Positions 8,157-16,966 of a DNA stretch of 26,920 nt are shown piece after piece. The DNA lies in the IMG/VR virus record IMGVR_UViG_3300025294_000212, positions 1-26,920 of that record. The stretch is one strand, 5' to 3'. The notes under the pieces are model-generated. The model was not told where the DNA came from. It made no database searches and saw only the letters and a program-made list of their open reading frames with translations. This DNA comes from a virus. Positions within the stretch are counted from its first letter, which is position 1; each line of letters starts with the position of its first letter. Made by a program: the position numbers and the translations under genes.

Positions 8157-8942
8157 ATGCCTATCGTGCATCAGAAAACCGAGTTGTCGGCCCCGCGTGG
8201 CCGCCTGCGTCTCGACATCATGAACGCCCTCGAGGAGCTGACGGGCGAGGAAGAGATGGGCAACTGCCCGAGCTTTGTTCTCTCCATCGACTCGGAGAAG
8301 GCGGAGGAGTTTTCGTCCGAAACCGCGGCCAGCGAACTCATCGGCACGATGACCGGAAAGATCAAGCGCACCGCCAAGATCGTCTGCAACAACATGAGCA
8401 TGGCGACGTATCAGCGCTTCCTCGCCGCGACAAGCGAGACGGTGACGCAATCGTCGGCGCCCGTGACCGGGGAACTTCGCAAGGTGCTGCCGGGCAAGAT
8501 CTACCAGCTCGGCCAGACTGCCGCCAATCCTCTCGGCGTGCGCAACGTCAGCTCCGTCACGGTGAAGACCGAGGACGGCAACACGCCTTACGTGGCCGGC
8601 GAGGATTTCAACGTCGATCCGGAAACCGGCGCCGTGCAAATCATCGCCGGCGGCGGCATCGCCGCTGGCGTGGTGCAGTTTGGCTACACGCCGGCGGCCG
8701 GCACGTACCAGCGCCTCAAGACCGGCGGCAACACCACTTTCCTCGCTGCGATTCGTGTGGTGGCCGACAACGCTGCGGGTAGCAATAAGGATTGGTACAT
8801 GCCCCGCGTCAACGTCACGCCGTCGGGCGAGCTGCCCATCGTGTCGGCGGATGTCGAGTTCGTGAAAGTCGAATTCGACATCGACGTGCTCAAGCCCGCG
8901 AACGCAGAAGCCGTCTACGTCGGAGGCCGTCCGGTCGCCTGA
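8157..8942 (+). CDS. Major tail tube protein
   Basis: The 261-residue protein precedes the tape measure gene, the standard position of the tube subunit. It contains SFVLSIDSEKAEEFSSETAASELIGTMTGKIKRTAKIVCNNMSMATYQRFLAA, typical of tube proteins. A TPYVAGEDFNVDPETGAVQII stretch follows, a 'Y..G.D..vd..tG.v.i' beta hairpin common in tail tube C-terminal domains. The last part VTPSGELPIVSADVEFVKVEFDIDVLKP would be the outer beta sandwich. Hexamer rings of this protein should stack around the tape measure. The ATG at 8157 has a gaaagga ribosome binding site just upstream. Starts before 8157 overlap the previous gene. Confidence 0.85.
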   Translation: MPIVHQKTELSAPRGRLRLDIMNALEELTGEEEMGNCPSFVLSIDSEKAEEFSSETAASELIGTMTGKIKRTAKIVCNNMSMATYQRFLAATSETVTQSSAPVTGELRKVLPGKIYQLGQTAANPLGVRNVSSVTVKTEDGNTPYVAGEDFNVDPETGAVQIIAGGGIAAGVVQFGYTPAAGTYQRLKTGGNTTFLAAIRVVADNAAGSNKDWYMPRVNVTPSGELPIVSADVEFVKVEFDIDVLKPANAEAVYVGGRPVA

Positions 8943-8950
8943 TGTCCTCG

Positions 8951-8975
8951 CGCCCGGTCCTACGCGGATCGGGCG
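8951..8975 (+). promoter_or_regulatory. First strong hairpin after the tail tube gene
   Basis: Bases 8951-8960 (cgcccggtcc) pair with 8966-8975 (ggatcgggcg): ten pairs with one G-U and a five-base loop. There is no T-run after it, so it is not a standard intrinsic terminator. It starts eight bases after the tail tube stop and could stabilise that mRNA end or reduce read-through into the tape measure gene. Confidence 0.6.
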
Positions 8976-8983
8976 GGTGTCGC

Positions 8984-9007
8984 ATGCGGCTTCCAGCGAG
9001 GCCGCAT
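8984..9007 (+). promoter_or_regulatory. Second strong hairpin before the tape measure gene
   Basis: Bases 8984-8993 (atgcggcttc) pair with 8998-9007 (gaggccgcat): ten pairs with one G-U and a cagc tetraloop. It lies eight bases after the first hairpin and 35 bases before the tape measure ATG. It is followed by a pyrimidine-rich stretch, not a T-run. The structure is seen directly. Attenuation, processing or mRNA protection is inference. Confidence 0.6.
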
Positions 9008-9042
9008 CCGTCTCCTGACTCTTCCTCCTCCAGCTACCTCAC

Positions 9043-11763
9043 ATGGCAGCATTCAAGCCGATACAGATTCTCATCAACGCCAAAGACGATGCGTCGAAGG
9101 TGTTCGACCGTCTGCAGGCGCGGGTCATCGCGTTTGCGGCCATCGTGGCCGGGTATTTCGGTATCCAAGCCTTCACGGGTTGGATCCGTGGTGGTGCGGA
9201 TCTCGAGCAGGCGCTTAGTCGTGTGCAGGCTGCGACTGGCGCGACCGCGGCCGAGATGCGCGTGCTGCGCAAGGCGACTGCCGATGCCGCAGCGGATTCA
9301 AGGTTCAACTTCACCCAGCTTGAGGCGGCGGGTGCCTTGGAGAACCTCGCGAAGGCGGGCTTGTCAGTCAAGGACGCCATCGCCACGCTGCCTGCGGCGA
9401 TGGCGCTCGCCCGGGCTGGCGATGTTGAGCTCGCGACCTCGGCTGAGTACCTGACGAAGATCGTCAACGGTTTGGGGCTGGCGTTCACGGATTCGGGTCG
9501 CGTGGCCGACGTTCTGGCGAAGGGCGCGAACGCGACCAACACCAGCGTTTCTGGGTTGGCGCAAGCGCTGAGCTACGCGGCGCCGCTGGCGAACACGCTG
9601 GGCCTGAGCCTCGAAACGACTGTCGCCATCATCGGCAAATTCGCAGACGCCGGCATCGATGCCAGTCGCGCGGGTACGGCGTTGAACAGCATCTTTGCCC
9701 AGTTCCAAGACCCTGCTTCCAAGTTCCGGACCGAGCTGGCCGCCGCCGGCATCACGACGACGAATTTCGAGAAGATGCTGCGCGAGCTGGCCGCGGCGGG
9801 TCCCGCAGGACAGAGGGCTATCGCTGCTGTCGGGCAGGAAGCCGGCCCGGCGCTGCGAGCGCTGCTGAATCAGGGCATTGGCAAGCTCTTTGAGCTGAAG
9901 AAGTCCCTTGAGGATGCGGGCGGTAGCGCGGCTGAAACCGCGGACATCATGCAGCGCAACTTGAAGGATGCCTTCAAGGGTCTGCTGACCGCATGGGACA
10001 CGGCGAAAAATGCTCTGACAACGCCCGTCCTTCCGCTCCTGACGCAAGCTGTGCAGCAGCTCGCTGCGTCCCTTCGCTCGGCCGTCGCGGATGGAACTAT
10101 CGGCCGGTTCGGTGAGGCGCTCGCCACGGCCTTCCGCAACGGCATCAAGTGGGTGCAGGCCTTCGCCGCCAGCGTGGACGTGCCGGCACTCGTCGCGAAG
10201 GCCGAAGACCTGGCCGTGCGCGTTGGTGCACAGCTCGACAGCATCGGTCAGCGCGCGCAGGCCGCCGGCAACATCGTGCAGACCGTTTGGGGCGTGATCG
10301 TGGCCGGCGGCAATGCGGTGGTGGCCGTTACCTTCAAGATCGCCGAGGGTATGGCGAACGCCGCCTCGACGGTGCAGGAAGGCGTCGCCTTGATCCTGTC
10401 GGGCCTCTCGCGGGTCACGTTCGGCGAGGTGGCGGCGGCGTTCAAGTCGGCGGCGGCTGAGGTCCAGCTCTCGGCTCAGGCCACCGGTGCCGTTGCCGAG
10501 GCCTTCGGAGAAAAGGCGGCGGAAGCCTTCGACCGCGCAACCGAAGGCGCAGAGGCTGCGCGAGCTGGCTGGGCAGGGCTGACCAGCGATGCGGAGCAAA
10601 CGACGGCGGCAGCCGCAGCCGGCAGCAATGCCTTCGCGGACATGGCGGCCTCGATGCAGGCCGCGGGCGACAGCGCGCAGGAAGCCGGCCAGAAGGCCGC
10701 AGGCGCGTCCGAGGCGCAGAAGGTAAGCGCCGAGCAGGCGCGCGCTGCTGTCGAGCGTCTGCGGGCTGAATACAAGCAAGCCATTGCTACCGACAATCTG
10801 CAGCTCGCGGCCGAGAAGCTCGAGGAGCTGCGAAAGGCCAACATCGCCGCGGCGCAAGCGGCCACGGCCAACAAGAATGCGCAGACCGAGGCGGCGAAAG
10901 AGATCGCTGCGGCCTTCCAGCGGGCCGGCGTGCAGACGAAGACCGAACTCGAGACCGCCGCGAAGACGGCGCTGCGCGACTTCGAAATGATCCGCGACAG
11001 CGGGCAGGCCACCGCCATCGGCCTGGGTGAAGCGTGGAAGCGCGCGGCCGAGGCGGCCATCGCCGCGGCGAACGGCATCGCGCCTGGCTGGGTGCAAGCG
11101 CAGGCCGCGCTTCGCGGCTTCGACGTGGTGCTCGACAGTGCCGGCCGCTCGACCCTCAAGCTGCGCGACGCGCAGCAGGACGCAACGCAGGCGGCCTACG
11201 GCTTGGCCGGCGCGATCCGCGAGGTGACCAGTGCGCGTGAGCGTGACATCGAGACGCGCGAGAAGGCGCTGCAGCTCAAGGAGCGCGAGCAGGAACTCGA
11301 GCGCAAGCGCCTGGGCGTCGACAAAAACGGGTTCTCGACCGACAAGGCCGGCAACGCGGTCAACGCCGGTGGCAACCTCAACACGTTGACCGGCATCGCT
11401 GCCTTTCTGAAAGAGGCTGGCATCGCCGATGAGAAGAAGGCGCGGGCCATCGCGCTGCAGTTCTCCGACGGCAAGGGAAACATTCCCTTCTTCGGCAACC
11501 CGGGCCAGCGTCTCTATGGCGGCGACACGATCAGCCAGGCCCTACTACGCGCGGCCGAGAAAGAAACCTTCTTCGGCAAGGGTGACACGGCCACCACGAT
11601 CCCGCGGCCGGAATCGACGCGGCGCGTTGACCTGAACCTGCGCCTCAACGGCCGCGACCTGGGCACCGTCAATACCGACAGCGCAGGCGCCGATGCGATT
11701 CAAGGTCTGCTCGCGCAGCTCGGCGCTGCTGCTGGCACTTCCTCCATTCGGCCAGGGAACTGA
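9043..11763 (+). CDS. Tail tape measure protein
   Basis: This is a 906-residue Ala-rich, mostly helical protein. Residues 1-120 begin with FKPIQILINAKDDASKVFDRLQARV and a hydrophobic segment. Residues 55-300 carry the TP901-type tape measure core (SRVQAATGATAAEMRVLRKATADAAADSRFNFTQLEAAGALENLAKAGL, TAVSYA-like and DAGIDASRAGTALNSIF segments). Long coiled coils follow, including RERDIETREKALQLKEREQELERKR near residue 740. At roughly 1.5 angstrom per residue, tail length would be about 135 nm. The ATG at 9043 has no purine-rich ribosome binding site. The upstream bases are pyrimidine-rich (cttcctcctcc). The usual tail assembly chaperone genes are not found upstream. Confidence 0.92.
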   Translation: MAAFKPIQILINAKDDASKVFDRLQARVIAFAAIVAGYFGIQAFTGWIRGGADLEQALSRVQAATGATAAEMRVLRKATADAAADSRFNFTQLEAAGALENLAKAGLSVKDAIATLPAAMALARAGDVELATSAEYLTKIVNGLGLAFTDSGRVADVLAKGANATNTSVSGLAQALSYAAPLANTLGLSLETTVAIIGKFADAGIDASRAGTALNSIFAQFQDPASKFRTELAAAGITTTNFEKMLRELAAAGPAGQRAIAAVGQEAGPALRALLNQGIGKLFELKKSLEDAGGSAAETADIMQRNLKDAFKGLLTAWDTAKNALTTPVLPLLTQAVQQLAASLRSAVADGTIGRFGEALATAFRNGIKWVQAFAASVDVPALVAKAEDLAVRVGAQLDSIGQRAQAAGNIVQTVWGVIVAGGNAVVAVTFKIAEGMANAASTVQEGVALILSGLSRVTFGEVAAAFKSAAAEVQLSAQATGAVAEAFGEKAAEAFDRATEGAEAARAGWAGLTSDAEQTTAAAAAGSNAFADMAASMQAAGDSAQEAGQKAAGASEAQKVSAEQARAAVERLRAEYKQAIATDNLQLAAEKLEELRKANIAAAQAATANKNAQTEAAKEIAAAFQRAGVQTKTELETAAKTALRDFEMIRDSGQATAIGLGEAWKRAAEAAIAAANGIAPGWVQAQAALRGFDVVLDSAGRSTLKLRDAQQDATQAAYGLAGAIREVTSARERDIETREKALQLKEREQELERKRLGVDKNGFSTDKAGNAVNAGGNLNTLTGIAAFLKEAGIADEKKARAIALQFSDGKGNIPFFGNPGQRLYGGDTISQALLRAAEKETFFGKGDTATTIPRPESTRRVDLNLRLNGRDLGTVNTDSAGADAIQGLLAQLGAAAGTSSIRPGN

Positions 11764-11765
11764 GC

Positions 11766-12164
11766 ATGCCGGCACCGAAGTTTCACACGCTCCACGGGCT
11801 GCAGATTCCACGCGGCATGGTCTGGGTCGATGAGTACGGATGGAGCGCCGTCGAGAAGAGCCTCGAGTACTCGCTCACGGGCGCTGCGCTCATCGACGGC
11901 GCCAAGCGCCAGGCCGGCCGGCCGATCACCTTGCAGGGCGAGGTCGATGCGGGATGGATCCAGCGCGGCCGGCTCGAGACGCTGCGCCAGCTCTCCGAGG
12001 CCGATGCGGTGGCGGCGTACTCGCTCGTGCTGGCCGATGGCCGCACCTTCAACGTGCAGTTTGCGCCCGCGGCAATCCCTGTCGAGGGCAAGCCGCTCGC
12101 GCGCCCCGAGCTTCCGGATGACCAGCAGCCCTACGTCGCCACCGTGCGCCTCATCACCGTCTGA
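11766..12164 (+). CDS. Small tail protein downstream of tape measure, unknown family
   Basis: This 132-residue protein sits two bases after the tape measure stop, where lambda encodes gpM and other siphophages encode distal-tail or baseplate proteins. It is beta-rich with HTLHGLQIPRGMVWVDEYGWSAVEKSLEYSLTGAALIDGAKRQAGRPITLQGE, then an RLETLRQLSEADAVAAYSLVLADGRTFNVQFA core. The paired motifs 'GRPITLQGE' and 'DGRTFNVQF' resemble the distal tail/gpM-like domain that forms a ring under the tube. I see no diagnostic motif, so this remains a structural guess. Confidence 0.5.
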   Translation: MPAPKFHTLHGLQIPRGMVWVDEYGWSAVEKSLEYSLTGAALIDGAKRQAGRPITLQGEVDAGWIQRGRLETLRQLSEADAVAAYSLVLADGRTFNVQFAPAAIPVEGKPLARPELPDDQQPYVATVRLITV

Positions 12165-12167
12165 CCC

Positions 12168-15100
12168 ATGACTATCCTCGAATCCGATATCAAGCTCGTC
12201 ACCACGCAGGTGATGGACGACGTTCCCAACGGCGGCGGCGCGCCCACGTCCAACGTGATCCCCGACGGCGCGAGCAACAAGATCTTCAAAGACATCTCGG
12301 CCGTGGATCGCGCGCAGGGCGATGACTCGATCATGAAGATCGCCGCCACCGTGCAGACGATGAATACCGATACCGCGCTCGGTGGCACGGTCATCATTTC
12401 GCGCATGCCGGCCGACCCCGGCGTGACCCCGCTGCTGTTCTACACGGGCGACTTCTTCGACCAGCGCGCGGCCATTCAGGCCCGCATCGAGGCCTACACC
12501 GTGCCGGGCGAGGAATTCACGGGCTTCCTGCTGTCGAACCATGTCGCAGGGCAGAAATCGGTCCAAATCTTTCAGCGGCCCGGCGCCACGCCGCCGAACC
12601 CGAACAGCGCGCTACAGATCAGCGATGGCGTCAACAACGAGGCGGTGGGCATCGAGAGCGTCGATGTTGAGACGCGCACCTACAGCTATGCCGTGGGCAC
12701 GTCCATCGTGGACTACGACGCACAGGTGTGCATCTGCACGATTCGCGATGGCCTCAAGCACGATTACTCGGGCACCGCGGCGAACCGCCTGTTCGAGCGC
12801 TCGCCCGCCGCGGCCGCGATCAAGCGGATGTTGGTTGCCGACGCGGCACGCTTCTACAGCATCGCCAAGCTTGTCGACCCGATCAACATCGGTGACCTGT
12901 CCATCAAGGTGGACCGCACCCATGCCCAGCTCGTGCCCTCGGCGACGACCGAGATTCCCATCGTGGACACGGGCGCCGCGGGTTCCTCGCAGGCCCTGAT
13001 CGCCTCGGGCGGCGGCAATGTCTCGCTGGCTACGAATGCGCTGTTCGGGCCGAACACCTCCTTCACGCTCGGCAACTCGGCGTTCCCGGGCTCGGTATCC
13101 ATCGCGACGGGCGCCGGCAACATCACGGACGACGGCGGGCGCCTCAAGTTGGCCGGCCAGACCATCGGCAGCATTGCCTATGCCGCCGGCACATTCACGC
13201 TCGCGTCGGATGCGCCGCAGATCACGGGCCCGAAGACCATCACCTTCCGCCCGGCCGGCGCGCCGTCGCAGCTCGCCGATTCCACGTCCATCGCTGTCAG
13301 CATTGAAAACCGCCGGATTAACTACCCGATCACGATCTTGCCGCCACCGGCACCCGGCACGGTGCGCGTGGCCTTCCGCTCGGGCAACAACTGGTATGAG
13401 CTGACGGACGACGGCGGCGGGCGGCTGCGCGGGGTGGATTCCAGCAGCGGCAGCGGGACCGTGGACTATGCGGCCGGCACCGTGCTGCCGACCCTCGGCG
13501 CGCTCCCGGACGTGGGCAGCGAGGTGTTGTTCTTCTGGGGGCGCAAGGCCAACTATCGTGACCGCAGCGGCACGCTCACCGCGGCGCTGTCGATCCCGCT
13601 CGCGCTCGACAACGCTGCGGCGCAAGCCGGAACGGTCTCGGTGGACTGGAACGACGGCACGGCTCGCCACGCGGCCGACAACGGCAGCGGCGCGCTCTCG
13701 GGCGATGCCACCGGCCCGGTGAGCTATGCGACCAGCACGCTCGACGTTCGGCCTGCAGTGGTGCCGTCGTCGTCGGTGGCCTTCACCGTCACATACAGCC
13801 ACGGCGCCCCCGAGTCGCGCAGCTTCCCCGCACCGGCCCGCGACGTGGACGGCGGCATCACCCTGAACCTCGGGGCGACCAACATCGCGCCGCGGTCCAT
13901 CGAGATCGACTGGAACCTGGTGTTGATGTCCATGGGCGGCGTGCCGCCCGACCTTTGGGTGCCTCAGAACTTCGCATCCACGAAGACCGTGACCGACAAC
14001 GGTGCGGGCAAGCTCGTAGACGGCGCCGGTGTCGAGTTCGGCACGGTCAACACGTCGACCGGCGTCGCGAAGCTCTACCCCGAGGCCGTCGTCTCCATTC
14101 CGGTGCCGCAGTGGGCGGTGAACGAGCTGGGCGTGCTGGGCACGGCCTTGTCGCCGAACCTGCCCGGCCTGTTCCGCAACACGCTCACGGGCTACAACTA
14201 CGTCGCCCTCAATGCGACGCTGCCGGCTGACTCGAGCGCGCTGGTCAACGCGCGATTCCGCGTCGCTGGCGCCGGCACCAGCAAGAGCCAGGTGTTCAAC
14301 AGCCCGCGGCTTGCGTTGAAGCTCCTGCCGAACGCGAGCGAGGTCAGCGTGCCGGGCAGCGTGCGATTCAGGTTCGGGGGTAAGGCTTACTTCGACCGGG
14401 CCGGCGCGCTGTACACGGACCTCGACGCGGCCACCGGGGCGGCGACGCTCGCCGGCAGCTACGACTACGCGACCAACACGGCCGCGTTCACGGCCTGGCC
14501 GGCATCCGCGACGAACAGCGCCGAGGTGGACAGCCTGTTGACCTCGCTCGACGGGCAGCCCGTGGACTATGTCGTCTTCCGCACGCCCGTGGCGCCCATC
14601 AGCCCTGGCTCGCTGCAGATCCTGGCTACGAAGGTCAGCGGCGGCACGATCAACGTCACCGCGAACCTGGCGGGCCTGATCGAAGGTCCCAACGTGCACG
14701 GCACCGTCGATGTCTCGCCGGGCGTCGCAAAGGTGCGCTTCGGCGATTGGGTGACCGCCGCGGGCAACGAGGGCGCGAGCTGGTACGACCCGGCCGCCGT
14801 CGGCTCGGACGGCAAGATTTGGAAGCCGGTCCCGGTGTTCGCGAACACCATCCGCTACAACACGGTCGCCACTACCATGGTGCCGATCGATGCCGAGCAG
14901 CTCGGCCTCGACCCGGTGCGGCTGCCGGTCAACGGTCAGGTGCCCATCTTCGCGGAAGGCAAGCTCGTCGTCATCGGCAACGCCCAGCGCATGCCGGCGG
15001 CCGTGGTGTCCAACGGACAGACCCTCGACACCGGCCGCGAGCGCCTGGCGCATGTGCGGGTGATCGACGCGAACGAGCAGACCATCGAAGCGGGCTACAG

Positions 15101-15746
15101 CGTCAACTACGACGCCGGCACCGTGCAATTCCTCGACGTAGAAGGCTACGCGCAGCCCGTGGAGGTCGAGCATCGCGTCGAGGACATGCTCACGCTGACC
15201 GACATGGGCATCGACGGCCGGCTCACGTTCCGCAGCCGCGTGACGCATGACTATCCGGCCGAAGGAACCTACGTCAGCAGCGCCTTGCGCATGGGCGACC
15301 TCAAGGCGCGCACCTCGACCCTGTTCGCGCAAAAGACGTGGACCGGCGTCTGGTCTGACTCGCTCATCGGCAATGCGCCCGACGGCCGCTATGACGATGT
15401 GAACTACCCGCTGTTGCTCACGAACAAGGGCGCGGTGACCGAGCGCTATCGCATCCAGTTCGAGACGCCCAACACCTACCGCGTGGTCGGCGAACACCTC
15501 GGCGTGATCGTCACGGGGCAGTCCATCTTTGCGGACTGCTCGCCGATGGGGCCGCAGGGCGTGCCCCTATTCACGATCTTCGCGGCTGGCTTCTCGCAGG
15601 GCTGGGCGCAGGGCGACGTGGTGCGCTTCAACAACGTAGCCGCGACGTTCCCCTTCGTGGTCATCCGGTGCGTGCAGATGGGCGCCGAGACGGTGCTCGA
15701 TGACTCTTTCGAGGTGATGGTGCGCATCGGCGTGGACCGTCCCTGA
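12168..15746 (+). CDS. Large modular beta-repeat tail protein
   Basis: The protein has 1,192 residues. The first 250 residues form a unique N-terminal region (SNVIPDGASNKIFKDIS, GTVIISRMPADPGVTPLLFYTGDFFDQRAAIQARIEAY). From about 320 a beta module recurs, with the key motif D(D/N)G-G-L--G---G-V-YA-GT--L starting near residues 321, 414, 504, 610 and, more degenerate, 751 and 967. Each is preceded by a 'PG-V-V-W' strand. The last 200 residues (RVTHDYPAEGTYVSSALRMGDLKARTSTLFAQKTW) are again unique. No enzymatic motif is visible. Position after the tape measure and size suggest a central tail-tip or baseplate component. It is clearly not lambda gpJ by sequence. It starts four bases after the preceding stop. 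Confidence 0.65.
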   Translation: MTILESDIKLVTTQVMDDVPNGGGAPTSNVIPDGASNKIFKDISAVDRAQGDDSIMKIAATVQTMNTDTALGGTVIISRMPADPGVTPLLFYTGDFFDQRAAIQARIEAYTVPGEEFTGFLLSNHVAGQKSVQIFQRPGATPPNPNSALQISDGVNNEAVGIESVDVETRTYSYAVGTSIVDYDAQVCICTIRDGLKHDYSGTAANRLFERSPAAAAIKRMLVADAARFYSIAKLVDPINIGDLSIKVDRTHAQLVPSATTEIPIVDTGAAGSSQALIASGGGNVSLATNALFGPNTSFTLGNSAFPGSVSIATGAGNITDDGGRLKLAGQTIGSIAYAAGTFTLASDAPQITGPKTITFRPAGAPSQLADSTSIAVSIENRRINYPITILPPPAPGTVRVAFRSGNNWYELTDDGGGRLRGVDSSSGSGTVDYAAGTVLPTLGALPDVGSEVLFFWGRKANYRDRSGTLTAALSIPLALDNAAAQAGTVSVDWNDGTARHAADNGSGALSGDATGPVSYATSTLDVRPAVVPSSSVAFTVTYSHGAPESRSFPAPARDVDGGITLNLGATNIAPRSIEIDWNLVLMSMGGVPPDLWVPQNFASTKTVTDNGAGKLVDGAGVEFGTVNTSTGVAKLYPEAVVSIPVPQWAVNELGVLGTALSPNLPGLFRNTLTGYNYVALNATLPADSSALVNARFRVAGAGTSKSQVFNSPRLALKLLPNASEVSVPGSVRFRFGGKAYFDRAGALYTDLDAATGAATLAGSYDYATNTAAFTAWPASATNSAEVDSLLTSLDGQPVDYVVFRTPVAPISPGSLQILATKVSGGTINVTANLAGLIEGPNVHGTVDVSPGVAKVRFGDWVTAAGNEGASWYDPAAVGSDGKIWKPVPVFANTIRYNTVATTMVPIDAEQLGLDPVRLPVNGQVPIFAEGKLVVIGNAQRMPAAVVSNGQTLDTGRERLAHVRVIDANEQTIEAGYSVNYDAGTVQFLDVEGYAQPVEVEHRVEDMLTLTDMGIDGRLTFRSRVTHDYPAEGTYVSSALRMGDLKARTSTLFAQKTWTGVWSDSLIGNAPDGRYDDVNYPLLLTNKGAVTERYRIQFETPNTYRVVGEHLGVIVTGQSIFADCSPMGPQGVPLFTIFAAGFSQGWAQGDVVRFNNVAATFPFVVIRCVQMGAETVLDDSFEVMVRIGVDRP

Positions 15747-15769
15747 TTCGTTGAAAAAAAGGAACTGAG

Positions 15770-16963
15770 ATGGCTTCTGTCGTTGACACCAGCGTCAAGA
15801 ACTTCAACAACACCATGAGCGGCGCGCCCGTCATCAACGGGGTGGCAGGTTCGTTCATCGCCATGTTCGACGCCGTGGGCGTCAACGGCTTCGATTCCAA
15901 GATCGCCACCGGCCTGACCATCGCGGGCGGAGTCGGCACGCTTGCCTATACCGGTGGGCACAGCGCGCAGGTCGATTCGGTCATTGCGCTGAGCGGCATC
16001 ACGGGAACCTATGCGGCGCTCAATGGCGAGCAGAAGGTGACTTCTGTAGCGGCAGGCATCGTGCGCTTCGCCACGAACATGGCCGATGGATCGGCTTCGG
16101 GTACGGTCACCTTCAAGATGGCGCCGGCGGGCTGGGAGAAGGTTTTTGCGGGCACCAACAAGGCGGTGTATCGAAGCCTCTCGCCCTTGAGCACCAAGAT
16201 GCTGCTGCGGGTGGACGACACGAACGCGCAGTTCGTGCGCGTCGTGGGCTACGAGTCGATGACCGACATCGATACAGGCGTGGGGCCGTTCCCGACGGCC
16301 GCGCAGATCGGCGGTGGTGGGTACTGGCCTAAGAGCAGCGTCACCGGGACTGCTGCTGTGCCGTGGGTGCTCGCAAGCGATGGTCGCACCTTTCTCTATC
16401 ACGTCGCGCCGAGCTACCCCCAGAGCACCGCCTATATCCACGGTATGACCCGAGGGTTTGGTGATGCCATCGCGCTCAAGCCGGGAGGGGATGCATTTGC
16501 CTGCTTCCTCAACTACTCGGTACAGCCATCGCCCGGGTCGATGTACGACTCTGCGCTCGATGCTGCGCAATCTGCCCTGTACACGTCGTTCCCGAGGTCG
16601 TATTCAGGCCTGGGCTCGGCGCAAGGACATGCGTGCATCCCGTACACCGGGCAAAACGCTCTGTCGGGCCTCGACGGCGCCTTGGGTCCGTTCCCGAGCC
16701 GGGTCGATGGCACGCTCAGGCTGAGCCGTCGATTCTTTGCGTTGGCGACTACTGGCGCGGAGCCGCGCGCCGATTTGCCCGGCCTGCTGAGCGTGCCGCA
16801 GTCGGGCGCCTTCAATGCTTTCCGAACGGGGGACAGGCAGCCCGGTGCAGATGCTTTTGCCGGCCGCACCCTGATCGCGCTGAACCCCACCAACACGCCC
16901 GGCACGCCCAACGACTCGAATACGGGCGCATCGTTCATCGACATCACGGGGCCGTGGCGGTAA
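15770..16963 (+). CDS. Tail-tip structural protein, unknown family
   Basis: This 397-residue protein has a strong ribosome binding site (an A7 run followed by gg, 15754-15762). The N-terminal half is beta-rich and Gly/Thr-rich (VNGVAGSFIAMFDAVGVNGFDSKIATGLTIAGGVGTLAYTGGHSAQVDSVIALSGITG, then WEKVFAGTNKAVYRSL). The C-terminal half has SDGRTFLYHVAPSYPQSTAYIHGMTRGFGDA. No catalytic motif, signal peptide or membrane segment is seen. It is transcribed with the neighbouring tail genes, and a baseplate or fibre-base role is inferred from position. I do not recognise a named family. Confidence 0.55.
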   Translation: MASVVDTSVKNFNNTMSGAPVINGVAGSFIAMFDAVGVNGFDSKIATGLTIAGGVGTLAYTGGHSAQVDSVIALSGITGTYAALNGEQKVTSVAAGIVRFATNMADGSASGTVTFKMAPAGWEKVFAGTNKAVYRSLSPLSTKMLLRVDDTNAQFVRVVGYESMTDIDTGVGPFPTAAQIGGGGYWPKSSVTGTAAVPWVLASDGRTFLYHVAPSYPQSTAYIHGMTRGFGDAIALKPGGDAFACFLNYSVQPSPGSMYDSALDAAQSALYTSFPRSYSGLGSAQGHACIPYTGQNALSGLDGALGPFPSRVDGTLRLSRRFFALATTGAEPRADLPGLLSVPQSGAFNAFRTGDRQPGADAFAGRTLIALNPTNTPGTPNDSNTGASFIDITGPWR

Positions 16964-16966
16964 GCG

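Noticed and set aside
8942-9454. Possible small tail chaperone gene starting at 8942 (ATG overlapping the tube stop)
   Set aside because: Its sequence is Arg/Ser/Pro-rich with no chaperone character, it runs deep into the tape measure gene in another frame, and there is no slippery site.
9364-11097. 577-codon minus-strand frame opposite the tape measure gene
   Set aside because: Low-complexity Arg/Leu/Gly composition, no ribosome binding site or domain; a frame shadow of an Ala-rich gene.
12612-15497. 961-codon open frame on the minus strand
   Set aside because: It is rich in Arg, Ala, His and Gly, lies opposite the 1,192-residue tail gene, and has no recognisable domain. Long antisense frames are expected in high-GC genes.
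15754-15762. A7 run followed by gg as a programmed frameshift site
   Set aside because: It lies after the stop of the preceding gene and before the next ATG, and it works simply as a purine-rich ribosome binding region.
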